Part shown: piece after piece, positions 1 through 5,929 of the stretch | Layout: each line of letters starts with the position of its first letter | How positions within the stretch are numbered: the first letter of the stretch is position 1 | Origin: an uncultured Bacilli bacterium | GTDB lineage: Bacteria; Bacillota_I; Bacilli_A; RF39; UBA660 | Direction of reading: 5' to 3' | Length of the DNA: 5,941 nucleotides | Assembly: GCA_947629115.1 (NCBI GenBank) | Contig: CANRCL010000071.1 | Span: 1 to 5,941 of the forward strand | Position numbers and translations under genes: made by a program | Notes under the pieces: generated by a model | What the model was told of the DNA's origin: nothing | Database searches by the model: none | The model's input: the letters and a program-made list of their open reading frames with translations, nothing else

Positions 1-9
1 GGGGGGGGG
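1..9. repeat. Homopolymeric G9 tract at window edge
   Basis: Nine consecutive G open the window, which is striking in such AT-rich DNA. The tract lies just upstream of a TATAAT box (18-23). The distance from base 1 to that box is 17 nt, so the G run would fall in the -35/-10 spacer if a -35 box ends right before the window. It may be a slippage-prone promoter repeat, or a sequencing/assembly artefact at a contig edge. The left extent of the tract cannot be seen. Confidence 0.6.
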
Positions 10-17
10 TAATATTT

Positions 18-23
18 TATAAT
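18..23 (+). promoter_or_regulatory. Putative -10 box (TATAAT) of the surface-protein gene
   Basis: A perfect TATAAT lies 26 nt before the ATG at 50. The matching -35 would be at or before the first base of the window and cannot be checked. Between this box and the start codon is AAGGTAGATGA (32-42), an imperfect SD; the GATGA part sits 7 nt before the ATG. In AT-rich DNA a TATAAT alone is weak evidence, but its location is right. Confidence 0.45.
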
Positions 24-49
24 AACATCATAAGGTAGATGAATAACTT

Positions 50-1630
50 ATGGTTAAAAATAATTACAAATTAATAATAGCATTTATATTAGTAGCATTA
101 ATATCGGGTACAAGTGTATATGCTGCCACAACAATAATTAAAAGTAAAGATGTATCATATGATAAAACAACTAGTGGTGGTAAATATGATAATGTTCAAG
201 ATGCTATAGATGAGTTATATGAAAAATCTGGTTTGTTAAAAGATATTTGGACTGATAAGACACTTAATGGCGCTGACCCAGTACTAGATGTAGATGGTGC
301 AACCAAAAAATTAATACCAATAACTATTGATAATGATGGAACAGTCCATTATGCTAACTTGAAAACTAAATGGTATGATTATGCGGATAAGAAATGGGCC
401 AATGCCGTTATCCTTGTAGATAATCCAAAAAATGGTAGCAAAGAAAATTATACTTATAAAACTGGAGATATAATAAATGAAAATGATATTGAAAGTTATT
501 TTGTTTGGATACCAAGATATAGCTATAAAATATGGAATATGGGAAATTATACGGGCATTAATAAAATATCTACAGCATTAACTGATAAGAATTATGCAAC
601 ATCTCCTCAAAATGCTTTTAATAAGCCAAGAATAATTGACATTAAGTTTGGCGATGATAAGACAAATCCCAAGATGGCCGAAAGTGCTGCAAAAATAGGA
701 GAGTATTATACCCATCCAGCCTTTACCTTGGGTGATAAAGACTTAAATGGAATATGGGTAGGAAAATTTGAAACAGGATACAACCAAGATGGAGTTAATG
801 GAAGTCCATTTACAATTGATAGTAGTTGGACAAATGAAGGAGCAATACAAGATAAAGAAGCAAGTAATAGAATAATAATCAAGCCGAATGTATACTCTTG
901 GCGAGGAGGAACAGTTAAGGACTTTTTTTTATCTTCATATAATTACAATAGAACATTAGAAAGCCACATGATGAAGAATACGGAATGGGGTGCAATGGCT
1001 TATCTTTCTCATTCTGCATATGGAATAGCTGGAGCACTAAATGTTAATAATAATAATGAATATAAAACTGGCTATGGAGCATCTGTCGGAACAAATCAAG
1101 AAACGATACCTGCTACTAGTGGTAATAGTAGTTCGGGATTAACACAAGAGTACAATACAATTGCTGGTTATTTAGCCAGTACAACAGGAAATATCACTGG
1201 TATTTATGATATGGCTGGAAGTGCCTGGGAATGTATGGCATCCTATGTGAGTGGACACGTAGGAGCAAGTGAACTTGATTTAGCAGAACTAACAACAACA
1301 TATAAAAATTATGTCGATGTTTATAGTTCTGAAAGCAGTGGTACAACATATAATAAGCGTATTTTAGGAGATGCTACTGGCGAAATGGGACCATTTTATG
1401 AATATTATGATGGTGATGGAACTAATGGACAAAATAGTACTATAGGAACATCAAGATATCATGGTTCATGGTATACTGATTTGGCGTATTTTGTAGGTTC
1501 TGGATTACCTTGGTTTTCTCGGGGTGGTTCATTTAATGATGGTGGCATAGCAGGGCAATTTTATTTTGGATGGAGTGGTGGAGAAGCCGTTGACTCATAT
1601 GGATTTCGCCTTGTTCTTGCAACCAAATAA
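50..1630 (+). CDS. Secreted/surface protein with C-terminal FGE-sulfatase/C-type-lectin-like domain
   Basis: This 526-residue exported protein is probably a binding protein, not an enzyme. Residues 1-25 form a signal peptide: basic KNNYK, hydrophobic core about 8-23, and a VYA-A signal-peptidase-like site. Around residues 47-60 NVQDAIDELYEKSG resembles a short helix common in phage tail-fibre and related surface proteins. The C-terminal half has formylglycine-generating-enzyme/SUMF-type marks: NGIWVGKFE, MMKNTEWGAMAYLS (307-320), IYDMAGSAWE (385-394), RGGSF (491-495) and a terminal YGFRLVL. The FGE catalytic cysteines near RGGS are missing; the domain's only cysteine is C395. The fold is therefore likely used as a lectin-like scaffold, as in variable proteins of diversity-generating retroelements. 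The ATG at 50 is the first start after an in-frame stop at 44. Sampled isoleucine codons favour ATA, whereas the next gene favours ATT, a hint of different ancestry. Ligand, anchoring mode and phage versus cellular origin are unknown. Confidence 0.85.
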   Translation: MVKNNYKLIIAFILVALISGTSVYAATTIIKSKDVSYDKTTSGGKYDNVQDAIDELYEKSGLLKDIWTDKTLNGADPVLDVDGATKKLIPITIDNDGTVHYANLKTKWYDYADKKWANAVILVDNPKNGSKENYTYKTGDIINENDIESYFVWIPRYSYKIWNMGNYTGINKISTALTDKNYATSPQNAFNKPRIIDIKFGDDKTNPKMAESAAKIGEYYTHPAFTLGDKDLNGIWVGKFETGYNQDGVNGSPFTIDSSWTNEGAIQDKEASNRIIIKPNVYSWRGGTVKDFFLSSYNYNRTLESHMMKNTEWGAMAYLSHSAYGIAGALNVNNNNEYKTGYGASVGTNQETIPATSGNSSSGLTQEYNTIAGYLASTTGNITGIYDMAGSAWECMASYVSGHVGASELDLAELTTTYKNYVDVYSSESSGTTYNKRILGDATGEMGPFYEYYDGDGTNGQNSTIGTSRYHGSWYTDLAYFVGSGLPWFSRGGSFNDGGIAGQFYFGWSGGEAVDSYGFRLVLATK

Positions 1631-1647
1631 AATGTTTTTTAAATACT

Positions 1648-1674
1648 GACTAGTAAATCTAGTCTTTTTATTTT
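1648..1674 (+). terminator. Intrinsic terminator after the surface-protein gene
   Basis: Perfect 6-bp stem GACTAG (1648-1653) / CTAGTC (1659-1664) with a TAAAT loop, followed directly by TTTTTATTTT. It begins 18 nt after the TAA stop and closes the gene as a single-gene transcript. Its T-tract runs into a TATAAT that may belong to the next gene. Confidence 0.8.
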
Positions 1675-1679
1675 ATAAT
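1674..1679 (+). promoter_or_regulatory. Putative -10 box (TATAAT) of the pyruvate oxidoreductase gene
   Basis: Exact TATAAT directly after the upstream terminator T-tract and 17 nt before the TTG start at 1697. I see no convincing -35: at 17-nt spacing the sequence is TAGTAA, inside the terminator hairpin. If used, transcription would start near 1686 and the leader would be only about 10 nt. The alternative is read-through from upstream or pure AT-rich chance. Confidence 0.35.
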
Positions 1680-1681
1680 TT

Positions 1682-1692
1682 AAGTGGGTGAT
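1682..1692 (+). promoter_or_regulatory. Strong Shine-Dalgarno that selects the TTG start at 1697
   Basis: AAGTGGGTGAT matches the extended anti-SD complement AAGGAGGTGAT at 9 of 11 positions, with an exact GGTGAT. It covers the in-frame GTG at 1688, which therefore cannot sensibly be the start, and ends 4 nt before TTG at 1697. The same GTGAT-plus-4-nt arrangement precedes the ATG of the third gene. Confidence 0.65.
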
Positions 1693-1696
1693 AAAT

Positions 1697-4600
1697 TTGA
1701 AAAAACAAGTTGATGGTAATAATGCTTGTAGTAAAATAGCATATTTTTTTAGTGAGTTATGTAGTATTTATCCAATTACACCATCTAGTCCAATGGCTAG
1801 TAATGTTGATTTATTAACTCATACTGAATTAAAAAATTTATATAATAGTAAACCTAAAGTTATAGAAATGCAAAGCGAAGCCGGAGCAGCCGGTACTTTT
1901 CATGGTGCCTTACTTTCAGGTTCTCTTGCTTCAACTTTTACAGCAAGTCAAGGTCTTTTATTAATGATACCTAATATGTATAAGATTGCTGGAGAATGTT
2001 TACCAGGAGTTATTCATACAGCCAGTAGAACAATTGCAACTCATGCTTTATCAATTTTTGGTGACCATTCTGATGTTTATGCTACACGTAATACAGGATT
2101 TTGCATGTTATCATCATCTAATGTTTTTGATGCTCAAAATCTTGCTGCAGTTGCTCACTTATCAGCGATAAAAGGAAGTCTACCTTTTATTCATTTCTTT
2201 GATGGTTTTAGAACAAGTCATGAACTTAATACTATTGAAGAACTTGATGAAAAAGAACTATTAAAATTAATTCCTTGGGAAAGTATTAAAGAATTTAAAG
2301 AAAGAGCCTTAAATGTTGGAAGCAATAGACAATATGGAATGGCTGAAAATGAAGATATATATTTTCAATCTGTTGAAGCCCGTAATGAACTTTATAATAA
2401 TATGTCTGATATCGTTAATTATTATATGGGTAAAATAAATGATATAATGCAAACTGATTATAAACCATTTAATTATTATGGAGATGAAAATGCTAAAAAT
2501 ATTATAATAGCAATGGGTAGTATAACAGATACTATTAAATTAGTAGTTGATGAATTAAATAAAAAAGGACCTAGAGTTGGATTAATAAATGTGCATTTAT
2601 ATCGTCCTTTTAGTATTAAATATTTATTAGATGTTTTACCATCATCAGTTAAAAATATTGCTGTTTTAGATAGAACTAAAGAATCAGGAAGTATTGGGGA
2701 ACCGTTATATTTAGATGTTGTTAGTGCTTTAAAAGATAGAGATATAACTATTGTTGGAGGACGTTATGGTTTATCTAGTAAAAATACTACTCCAAGTCAT
2801 ATTTATAGTGTTTTTAAAATGTTAGAGGAAAATCCTCAAAATAACTTTACCATTGGTATTTATGATGATGTGACACATTTATCTCTTCCCGAAAATGATT
2901 TTAAATTAGAAATTAATGCTAAAGAAGTTAAGATATTTGGCTTTGGTTCTGATGGGATGGTAAGTGCTTCAAAAGAAATTCTTAAAATAATTGCTAAAAG
3001 TGATAAATATGTTCAAGGATATTTTGAATATGATTCTAAAAAAAGTGGAGGAGTTACCGTATCTAATTTAAGATGGAGTGATAATAAAATTGAAGCCCCA
3101 TTCTATGTAGAAAATCCTGAAATAGTTGTAGTTACTAAAGAAGAATATTTTCATAAATTTAGTATTTTAGAAAGTATTAAAGATGGCGGAATTTTATTAA
3201 TTAATACTAGTAAAAAGGGTGATGATTTAAATAAATTTTTACCTAATGAAACTAAAAAAATTATTCAAGATAAAAATATTAATGTTTATTATATTGATGC
3301 TTCAAAGATTGCTATTGATAATCATTTAAACGGTAAAATAAATAAAATTATGGAAGTAATTATATTAAAACTTTTAAATGTTGAAAATGGTTATTCAGAA
3401 GTAGAAGAACTTGTTAAGAAAACATTTGTGACTAAAGGAGAAGATGTAATTAATAATAATTTAAATGCTTTAAAAAATTCTTTAGATAATTTACAAGTTT
3501 TAGAAAAAGTATCAATTGAGGAAGAAAGAGAAACTAAAGAAAAAAATATTTTTGATAAAATTAATGCTCGTTTAGGAAATACATTACCAGTTAGTGATTT
3601 AATTCTTTTTCGAAATGGAGCGTTTCCTACGGCATTAACAAAATTTGAAAAGAGAAAAACTTCTTATTTAGTACCAGTATGGGATTTAGAAAAATGTATT
3701 CAATGTGGTAGATGTAATATTTTTTGTCCTCACGGAGTTATTAAACCATTAGTGTTAAAAGAAAATGTTGGTAAAGAATTATTAGGTAATAGTGAATATC
3801 ATTATTATTTAGCCATCAGTGAAGATGATTGTACTGGTTGTGGAGTTTGTATTAAAAATTGTCCAACTGGAGCCTTAAGTTTTGGTAAAGGAAACAAATT
3901 AAATCGCGAAATGGTTGAAAAATATTTTGATGAATATGAAAATCCTAAAATAATGGATAAATTTAATTTAAAAGGAGCCAGTTTAGAAGATGCTAAATTT
4001 AGATTTAGTGGGGCTTGTGCTGGTTGTGGAGAAACACCTTATATCAAATTGTTAACTCAACTTTTTAAAGATGAATTGGTTATTGCTAATGCAACAGGGT
4101 GTTCATCAATTTATGGTGGTAGTGTTCCATCAACTCCATATAGTATTCCTTGGGCTAATTCTTTATTTGAAGACAACGCTGAATTTGCTTTTGGTATTCA
4201 TTCATCTTATAAAAACAAAAGAAATCGGATTAAAGAAATTATGAAATTAAGTATTAATTCTGTTGATGATGAAACTAAAAAATTATTTAATAATTGGTTA
4301 GATAATATGGAAGATTATGAAATAACTACTAAAGTTATGAATGAATTAAAAGGAAAACATATTCCAAAGGATTTAGAAGATTTATTAGAATATATTCCAT
4401 CAAGAGTTGTTTGGGCTTTTGGTGGTGATGGTTGGGCTTATGATATTGGTTTTGGTGGCCTTGACCATGTGTTAAGTCAAAATGAAAATATTAAATGTTT
4501 AGTTTTAGATACGGAAGTTTATTCTAATACTGGTGGCCAATCAAGCAAAAGTAGTAAAATGGGAGCAGTTTGTGAATTTGCTGATGCTGGTAAAAAAACA

Positions 4601-5032
4601 TTTAAAAAAGATTTATTTAAAATTGCGATGTGTTATCCTAACTGTTATGTAGCATCAATTGCTCTTGGTAGTAATCCAATGCATACAATAAAAGTTATGA
4701 AAGAAGCAATGGCTCATAAAGGACCAGCAATAATTATTGCTTATTCTCCTTGTGTCGAACATGGTATTAAAGAGGGAATGTCTTGCTCTATTAGCGAAGA
4801 AAAGTTATCTGTTGATGTTGGTTATAATATTTTAATGCGTTATGTACCAGAAGAAGATAAATTATATATTGATAGTAAAGAGCCAGATTTTGATAGATAT
4901 GAAGAATTTTTAAATAATGAAGTAAGATATAGGTCATTAAAAATAAAAAATGCTTCTTATGCTAAAGAATTGTTAGAAAATCAAAAAGAAAATGCTATAA
5001 AAAGATATAATTATTATAAGAAATTATTATAA
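1697..5032 (+). CDS. nifJ: Pyruvate:ferredoxin (flavodoxin) oxidoreductase, single-chain
   Basis: This cytoplasmic enzyme oxidatively decarboxylates pyruvate with CoA to acetyl-CoA and CO2, passing electrons to ferredoxin or flavodoxin. It is 1111 aa from the TTG at 1697; an in-frame GTG at 1688 would add three residues but lies inside the SD, and family members begin just before the DGN seen here. Order of parts: N-terminal pyrimidine-binding domain with YPITPSSPM (25-33) and SRTIATHALSIFGDHSD; transketolase-C-like domain from about 265; gamma domain from about 412 (GFGSDGMVSAS); linker about 565-650; ferredoxin domain with two [4Fe-4S] motifs, C667/C670/C673/C677 and C712/C715/C718/C722; thiamine-diphosphate domain with GGDGW (909-913) and YSNTGGQSS (from 942). 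The proximal cluster ligands are probably C774, C777, C802 and C1019. It ends soon after the conserved SKEPD...NEVRY segment, so it lacks the extra C-terminal oxygen-protection domain of Desulfovibrio africanus PFOR. All key residues look intact. Terminators on both sides suggest a monocistronic unit. Confidence 0.97.
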   Translation: MKKQVDGNNACSKIAYFFSELCSIYPITPSSPMASNVDLLTHTELKNLYNSKPKVIEMQSEAGAAGTFHGALLSGSLASTFTASQGLLLMIPNMYKIAGECLPGVIHTASRTIATHALSIFGDHSDVYATRNTGFCMLSSSNVFDAQNLAAVAHLSAIKGSLPFIHFFDGFRTSHELNTIEELDEKELLKLIPWESIKEFKERALNVGSNRQYGMAENEDIYFQSVEARNELYNNMSDIVNYYMGKINDIMQTDYKPFNYYGDENAKNIIIAMGSITDTIKLVVDELNKKGPRVGLINVHLYRPFSIKYLLDVLPSSVKNIAVLDRTKESGSIGEPLYLDVVSALKDRDITIVGGRYGLSSKNTTPSHIYSVFKMLEENPQNNFTIGIYDDVTHLSLPENDFKLEINAKEVKIFGFGSDGMVSASKEILKIIAKSDKYVQGYFEYDSKKSGGVTVSNLRWSDNKIEAPFYVENPEIVVVTKEEYFHKFSILESIKDGGILLINTSKKGDDLNKFLPNETKKIIQDKNINVYYIDASKIAIDNHLNGKINKIMEVIILKLLNVENGYSEVEELVKKTFVTKGEDVINNNLNALKNSLDNLQVLEKVSIEEERETKEKNIFDKINARLGNTLPVSDLILFRNGAFPTALTKFEKRKTSYLVPVWDLEKCIQCGRCNIFCPHGVIKPLVLKENVGKELLGNSEYHYYLAISEDDCTGCGVCIKNCPTGALSFGKGNKLNREMVEKYFDEYENPKIMDKFNLKGASLEDAKFRFSGACAGCGETPYIKLLTQLFKDELVIANATGCSSIYGGSVPSTPYSIPWANSLFEDNAEFAFGIHSSYKNKRNRIKEIMKLSINSVDDETKKLFNNWLDNMEDYEITTKVMNELKGKHIPKDLEDLLEYIPSRVVWAFGGDGWAYDIGFGGLDHVLSQNENIKCLVLDTEVYSNTGGQSSKSSKMGAVCEFADAGKKTFKKDLFKIAMCYPNCYVASIALGSNPMHTIKVMKEAMAHKGPAIIIAYSPCVEHGIKEGMSCSISEEKLSVDVGYNILMRYVPEEDKLYIDSKEPDFDRYEEFLNNEVRYRSLKIKNASYAKELLENQKENAIKRYNYYKKLL

Positions 5033-5068
5033 AAAAATATGGTGTAATTAAATACATCATATTTTTTT
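5031..5068 (+). terminator. Intrinsic terminator overlapping the nifJ stop codon
   Basis: A 16-bp inverted repeat, left arm 5031-5046 and right arm 5053-5068, closes over an ATTAAA loop. The core is TATGGTGTA / TACATCATA with one G-U wobble (5042:5057), flanked by A7 on the left and T7 on the right. The left arm starts inside the TAA stop. The wobble pair is valid only in + strand RNA, which fits termination of this gene. Confidence 0.85.
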
Positions 5069-5106
5069 AGGATTAAAAATAACTTTCGTATAAAAATAAA
5101 ACAATA

Positions 5107-5115
5107 TGTTAAAAT
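5107..5115 (+). promoter_or_regulatory. Putative extended -10 promoter of the phosphoesterase gene
   Basis: TGTTAAAAT fits the extended -10 pattern TGnTATAAT with one change in the hexamer (TAAAAT at 5110-5115), 16 nt before the ATG at 5132. No good -35 was found; TTTCGT (5084-5089) is too far at 20 nt. Because nifJ ends in a strong terminator, a promoter is expected in this 99-nt gap and this is the best candidate. It would give a leader of about 10 nt. Confidence 0.4.
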
Positions 5116-5131
5116 ATTATTAGTGATAGAT

Positions 5132-5683
5132 ATGAATTTAAAGAAATATAATAGTAAAAGAAATTTTGCTAAAACTAAAGAGCCGATAGGACAAATTAAA
5201 AAAAATAAAAGTAAAAAACTTAAATTTTGTGTTCAACATCATTTAGCATCCAGAGATCATTATGATTTTAGGTTAGAATGGGATGGCGTATTACTTAGTT
5301 GGGCAGTTCCTAAAGGACCATCATATTATCCGAAAGATAAAAGACTAGCAGTAAGAGTTGAAGATCATCCATATAGTTATCGTAATTTTGAAGGATTAAT
5401 TCCGGAAGGTGAATATGGTGGTGGTATTGTTATGCTTTGGGATAGAGGATACTATGAACCACTTGGTGATTTTAAAAATGATTTGAAAAAGGGAAGTATT
5501 AAATTTATTTTAAAAGGAAGTAGATTAAAAGGACATTGGACTTTAGTAAAATTTAAAGAAGATAATTGGCTACTTATAAAAGAGAAAGATGAATATGCTA
5601 ATATTATAGATATTAATAAATTTAAAAGAAGCATTAAAAGTAATTTAACTATGAAAGAGATAAAACAAAAATATCAAAAATAA
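5132..5683 (+). CDS. Stand-alone LigD-type DNA 3'-phosphoesterase
   Basis: A 183-residue protein that is almost entirely the 3'-phosphoesterase (PE) domain of bacterial DNA ligase D. The family removes 3'-terminal phosphates and ribonucleotides, metal-dependently, to make clean 3'-OH ends for repair. Visible hallmarks: QHHLASRDHYDFRLE (35-49), GVLLSWAVPKGPS (52-64), KRLAVRVEDHP (70-80), YRNFEGLIPEGEYGGG (83-98), WDRGYYEP and the late LLIKEKDEYA. Compared from memory with Pseudomonas LigD, H37, H43, D45, R47, K61, R71, E77, H79 and Y83 match active-site or essential residues. In the N-terminal KRNF segment R10 is kept, but N11 stands where Pseudomonas has Asp15. No polymerase or ligase domain is attached and no Ku is in the window; stand-alone PE proteins are known in bacteria and archaea. 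I chose ATG 5132 over in-frame GTG 5123 because GTGAT (5123-5127) then serves as SD with 4-nt spacing. The gene is flanked by terminators. Confidence 0.92.
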   Translation: MNLKKYNSKRNFAKTKEPIGQIKKNKSKKLKFCVQHHLASRDHYDFRLEWDGVLLSWAVPKGPSYYPKDKRLAVRVEDHPYSYRNFEGLIPEGEYGGGIVMLWDRGYYEPLGDFKNDLKKGSIKFILKGSRLKGHWTLVKFKEDNWLLIKEKDEYANIIDINKFKRSIKSNLTMKEIKQKYQK

Positions 5684-5709
5684 GAGATCAATTCTTATTT
5701 ATTTTTTTT
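5678..5709 (+). terminator. Intrinsic terminator overlapping the phosphoesterase stop codon
   Basis: AAATAAGA (5678-5685) pairs perfectly with TCTTATTT (5693-5700) across a 7-nt GATCAAT loop, followed by A and T8 (5702-5709). The stem is AT-rich with a single G-C pair, so it may be leaky. It includes the TAA stop, as does the nifJ terminator. Confidence 0.65.
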
Positions 5710-5710
5710 C

Positions 5711-5739
5711 AAAAAAACGAGGCCACATAAAGTGACCTC
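5711..5739 (-). terminator. Intrinsic terminator for minus-strand transcription
   Basis: Read on the minus strand, GAGGTCAC (5739-5732) pairs with GTGGCCTC (5726-5719) around a TTTAT loop, then G and T7 (5717-5711). All eight positions pair in minus-strand RNA, with one G-U wobble; in + strand RNA the same position is a C-A mismatch. The direction therefore favours a transcript arriving from the right. No minus-strand coding gene is visible, so the transcript is either a short RNA or starts outside the window. Confidence 0.65.
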
Positions 5740-5746
5740 AAAGAAT

Positions 5747-5846
5747 AAAAAGGGGTTGACTAGTGTGATACTAGCACCAATTCAAGATTTCTCGAATTGG
5801 TGATTATTATCCTAATTGATTTTACACTTTTTGTCAACCTTTTTTT
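5747..5846 (+). other. Structured ~100-nt intergenic element (candidate small RNA or leader)
   Basis: Outer arms 5747-5760 (A5, GG, GGTTGAC) and 5833-5846 (GTCAACC, T7) form a 14-bp stem with two G-U wobbles in + strand RNA; in minus-strand RNA these would be C-A mismatches. Inside are two adjacent hairpins: CTAGT (5760-5764)/ACTAG (5770-5774), and a perfect 9-bp CACCAATTC (5775-5783)/GAATTGGTG (5794-5802) with a 10-nt loop. Positions 5803-5832 look unpaired. The result resembles a three-way junction ending in a T-tract. There is no open reading frame of note and I recognise no known RNA family. No + strand promoter is evident directly upstream. Alternatives are a MITE-like remnant, a complex terminator or a regulator-binding region. 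Confidence 0.45.
5809..5837 (-). promoter_or_regulatory. Possible minus-strand promoter TTGACA-N17-TAGGAT
   Basis: On the minus strand a perfect TTGACA (5837-5832) is followed after exactly 17 nt by TAGGAT (5814-5809), four of six matches to TATAAT. Transcription would start near 5802, at the edge of the 9-bp hairpin, and could end at the minus-strand terminator 5739-5711. That would give a non-coding RNA of about 90 nt. The TTGAC also forms part of the outer arm of the inverted repeat, so the match may be incidental. Confidence 0.35.
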
Positions 5847-5883
5847 GAAGTTTTTTAATAAAAATTGTGAAAAATTTTTGATA

Positions 5884-5926
5884 ATGTTACATAAATAAAA
5901 ATGAATAATTAGAGAAAATGTTACAT
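5884..5926. repeat. Two copies of the palindrome ATGTTACAT
   Basis: ATGTTACAT occurs at 5884-5892 and 5918-5926, each inside an 11-nt identical AATGTTACATA, 34 bp apart start to start. Each copy is itself an inverted repeat (ATGT-T-ACAT). Repeated palindromes upstream of an SD-like sequence suggest operator sites for an unseen downstream gene. In AT-rich DNA chance is possible, but two 11-nt copies this close are notable. Confidence 0.45.
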
Positions 5927-5929
5927 ATT

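Noticed and set aside
923..930. T8 tract inside the surface-protein gene as a coding phase switch
   Set aside because: It encodes Phe-Phe-Leu in an intact frame, and T7-T8 runs are common in this AT-rich DNA (nifJ has T7 at 1744-1750).
1046..1057. (AAT)4 microsatellite
   Set aside because: Short in-frame Asn run in AT-rich coding DNA; length change would not shift the frame.
1500..1620. Template repeat matching the candidate variable region elsewhere in the window
   Set aside because: Distinctive pieces such as TTTCGCCTTG were not found anywhere else on either strand by eye.
50..1630. Active formylglycine-generating enzyme
   Set aside because: No cysteine near the RGGS motif; the catalytic pair is absent, and the protein carries a signal peptide with a fibre-like N-terminus.
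1986..2171. 61-codon + strand reading frame inside nifJ
   Set aside because: It lies wholly within the nifJ reading frame, has no SD and a low-complexity translation; a shadow frame.
5452..5634. 60-codon minus-strand reading frame opposite the phosphoesterase gene
   Set aside because: Complement of well-conserved coding sequence, rich in Leu/Ser as expected from an AT-rich antisense shadow.
5775..5802. CIRCE heat-shock operator
   Set aside because: It has a similar 9-bp inverted-repeat layout, but the sequence CACCAATTC differs from TTAGCACTC and the spacer is 10 nt, not 9.
5752..5846. tRNA gene or integron attC site
   Set aside because: The arms do not form a cloverleaf with a proper T-loop and anticodon arm, and the GGTTGAC...GTCAACC order is opposite to attC RYYYAAC...GTTRRRY core sites.
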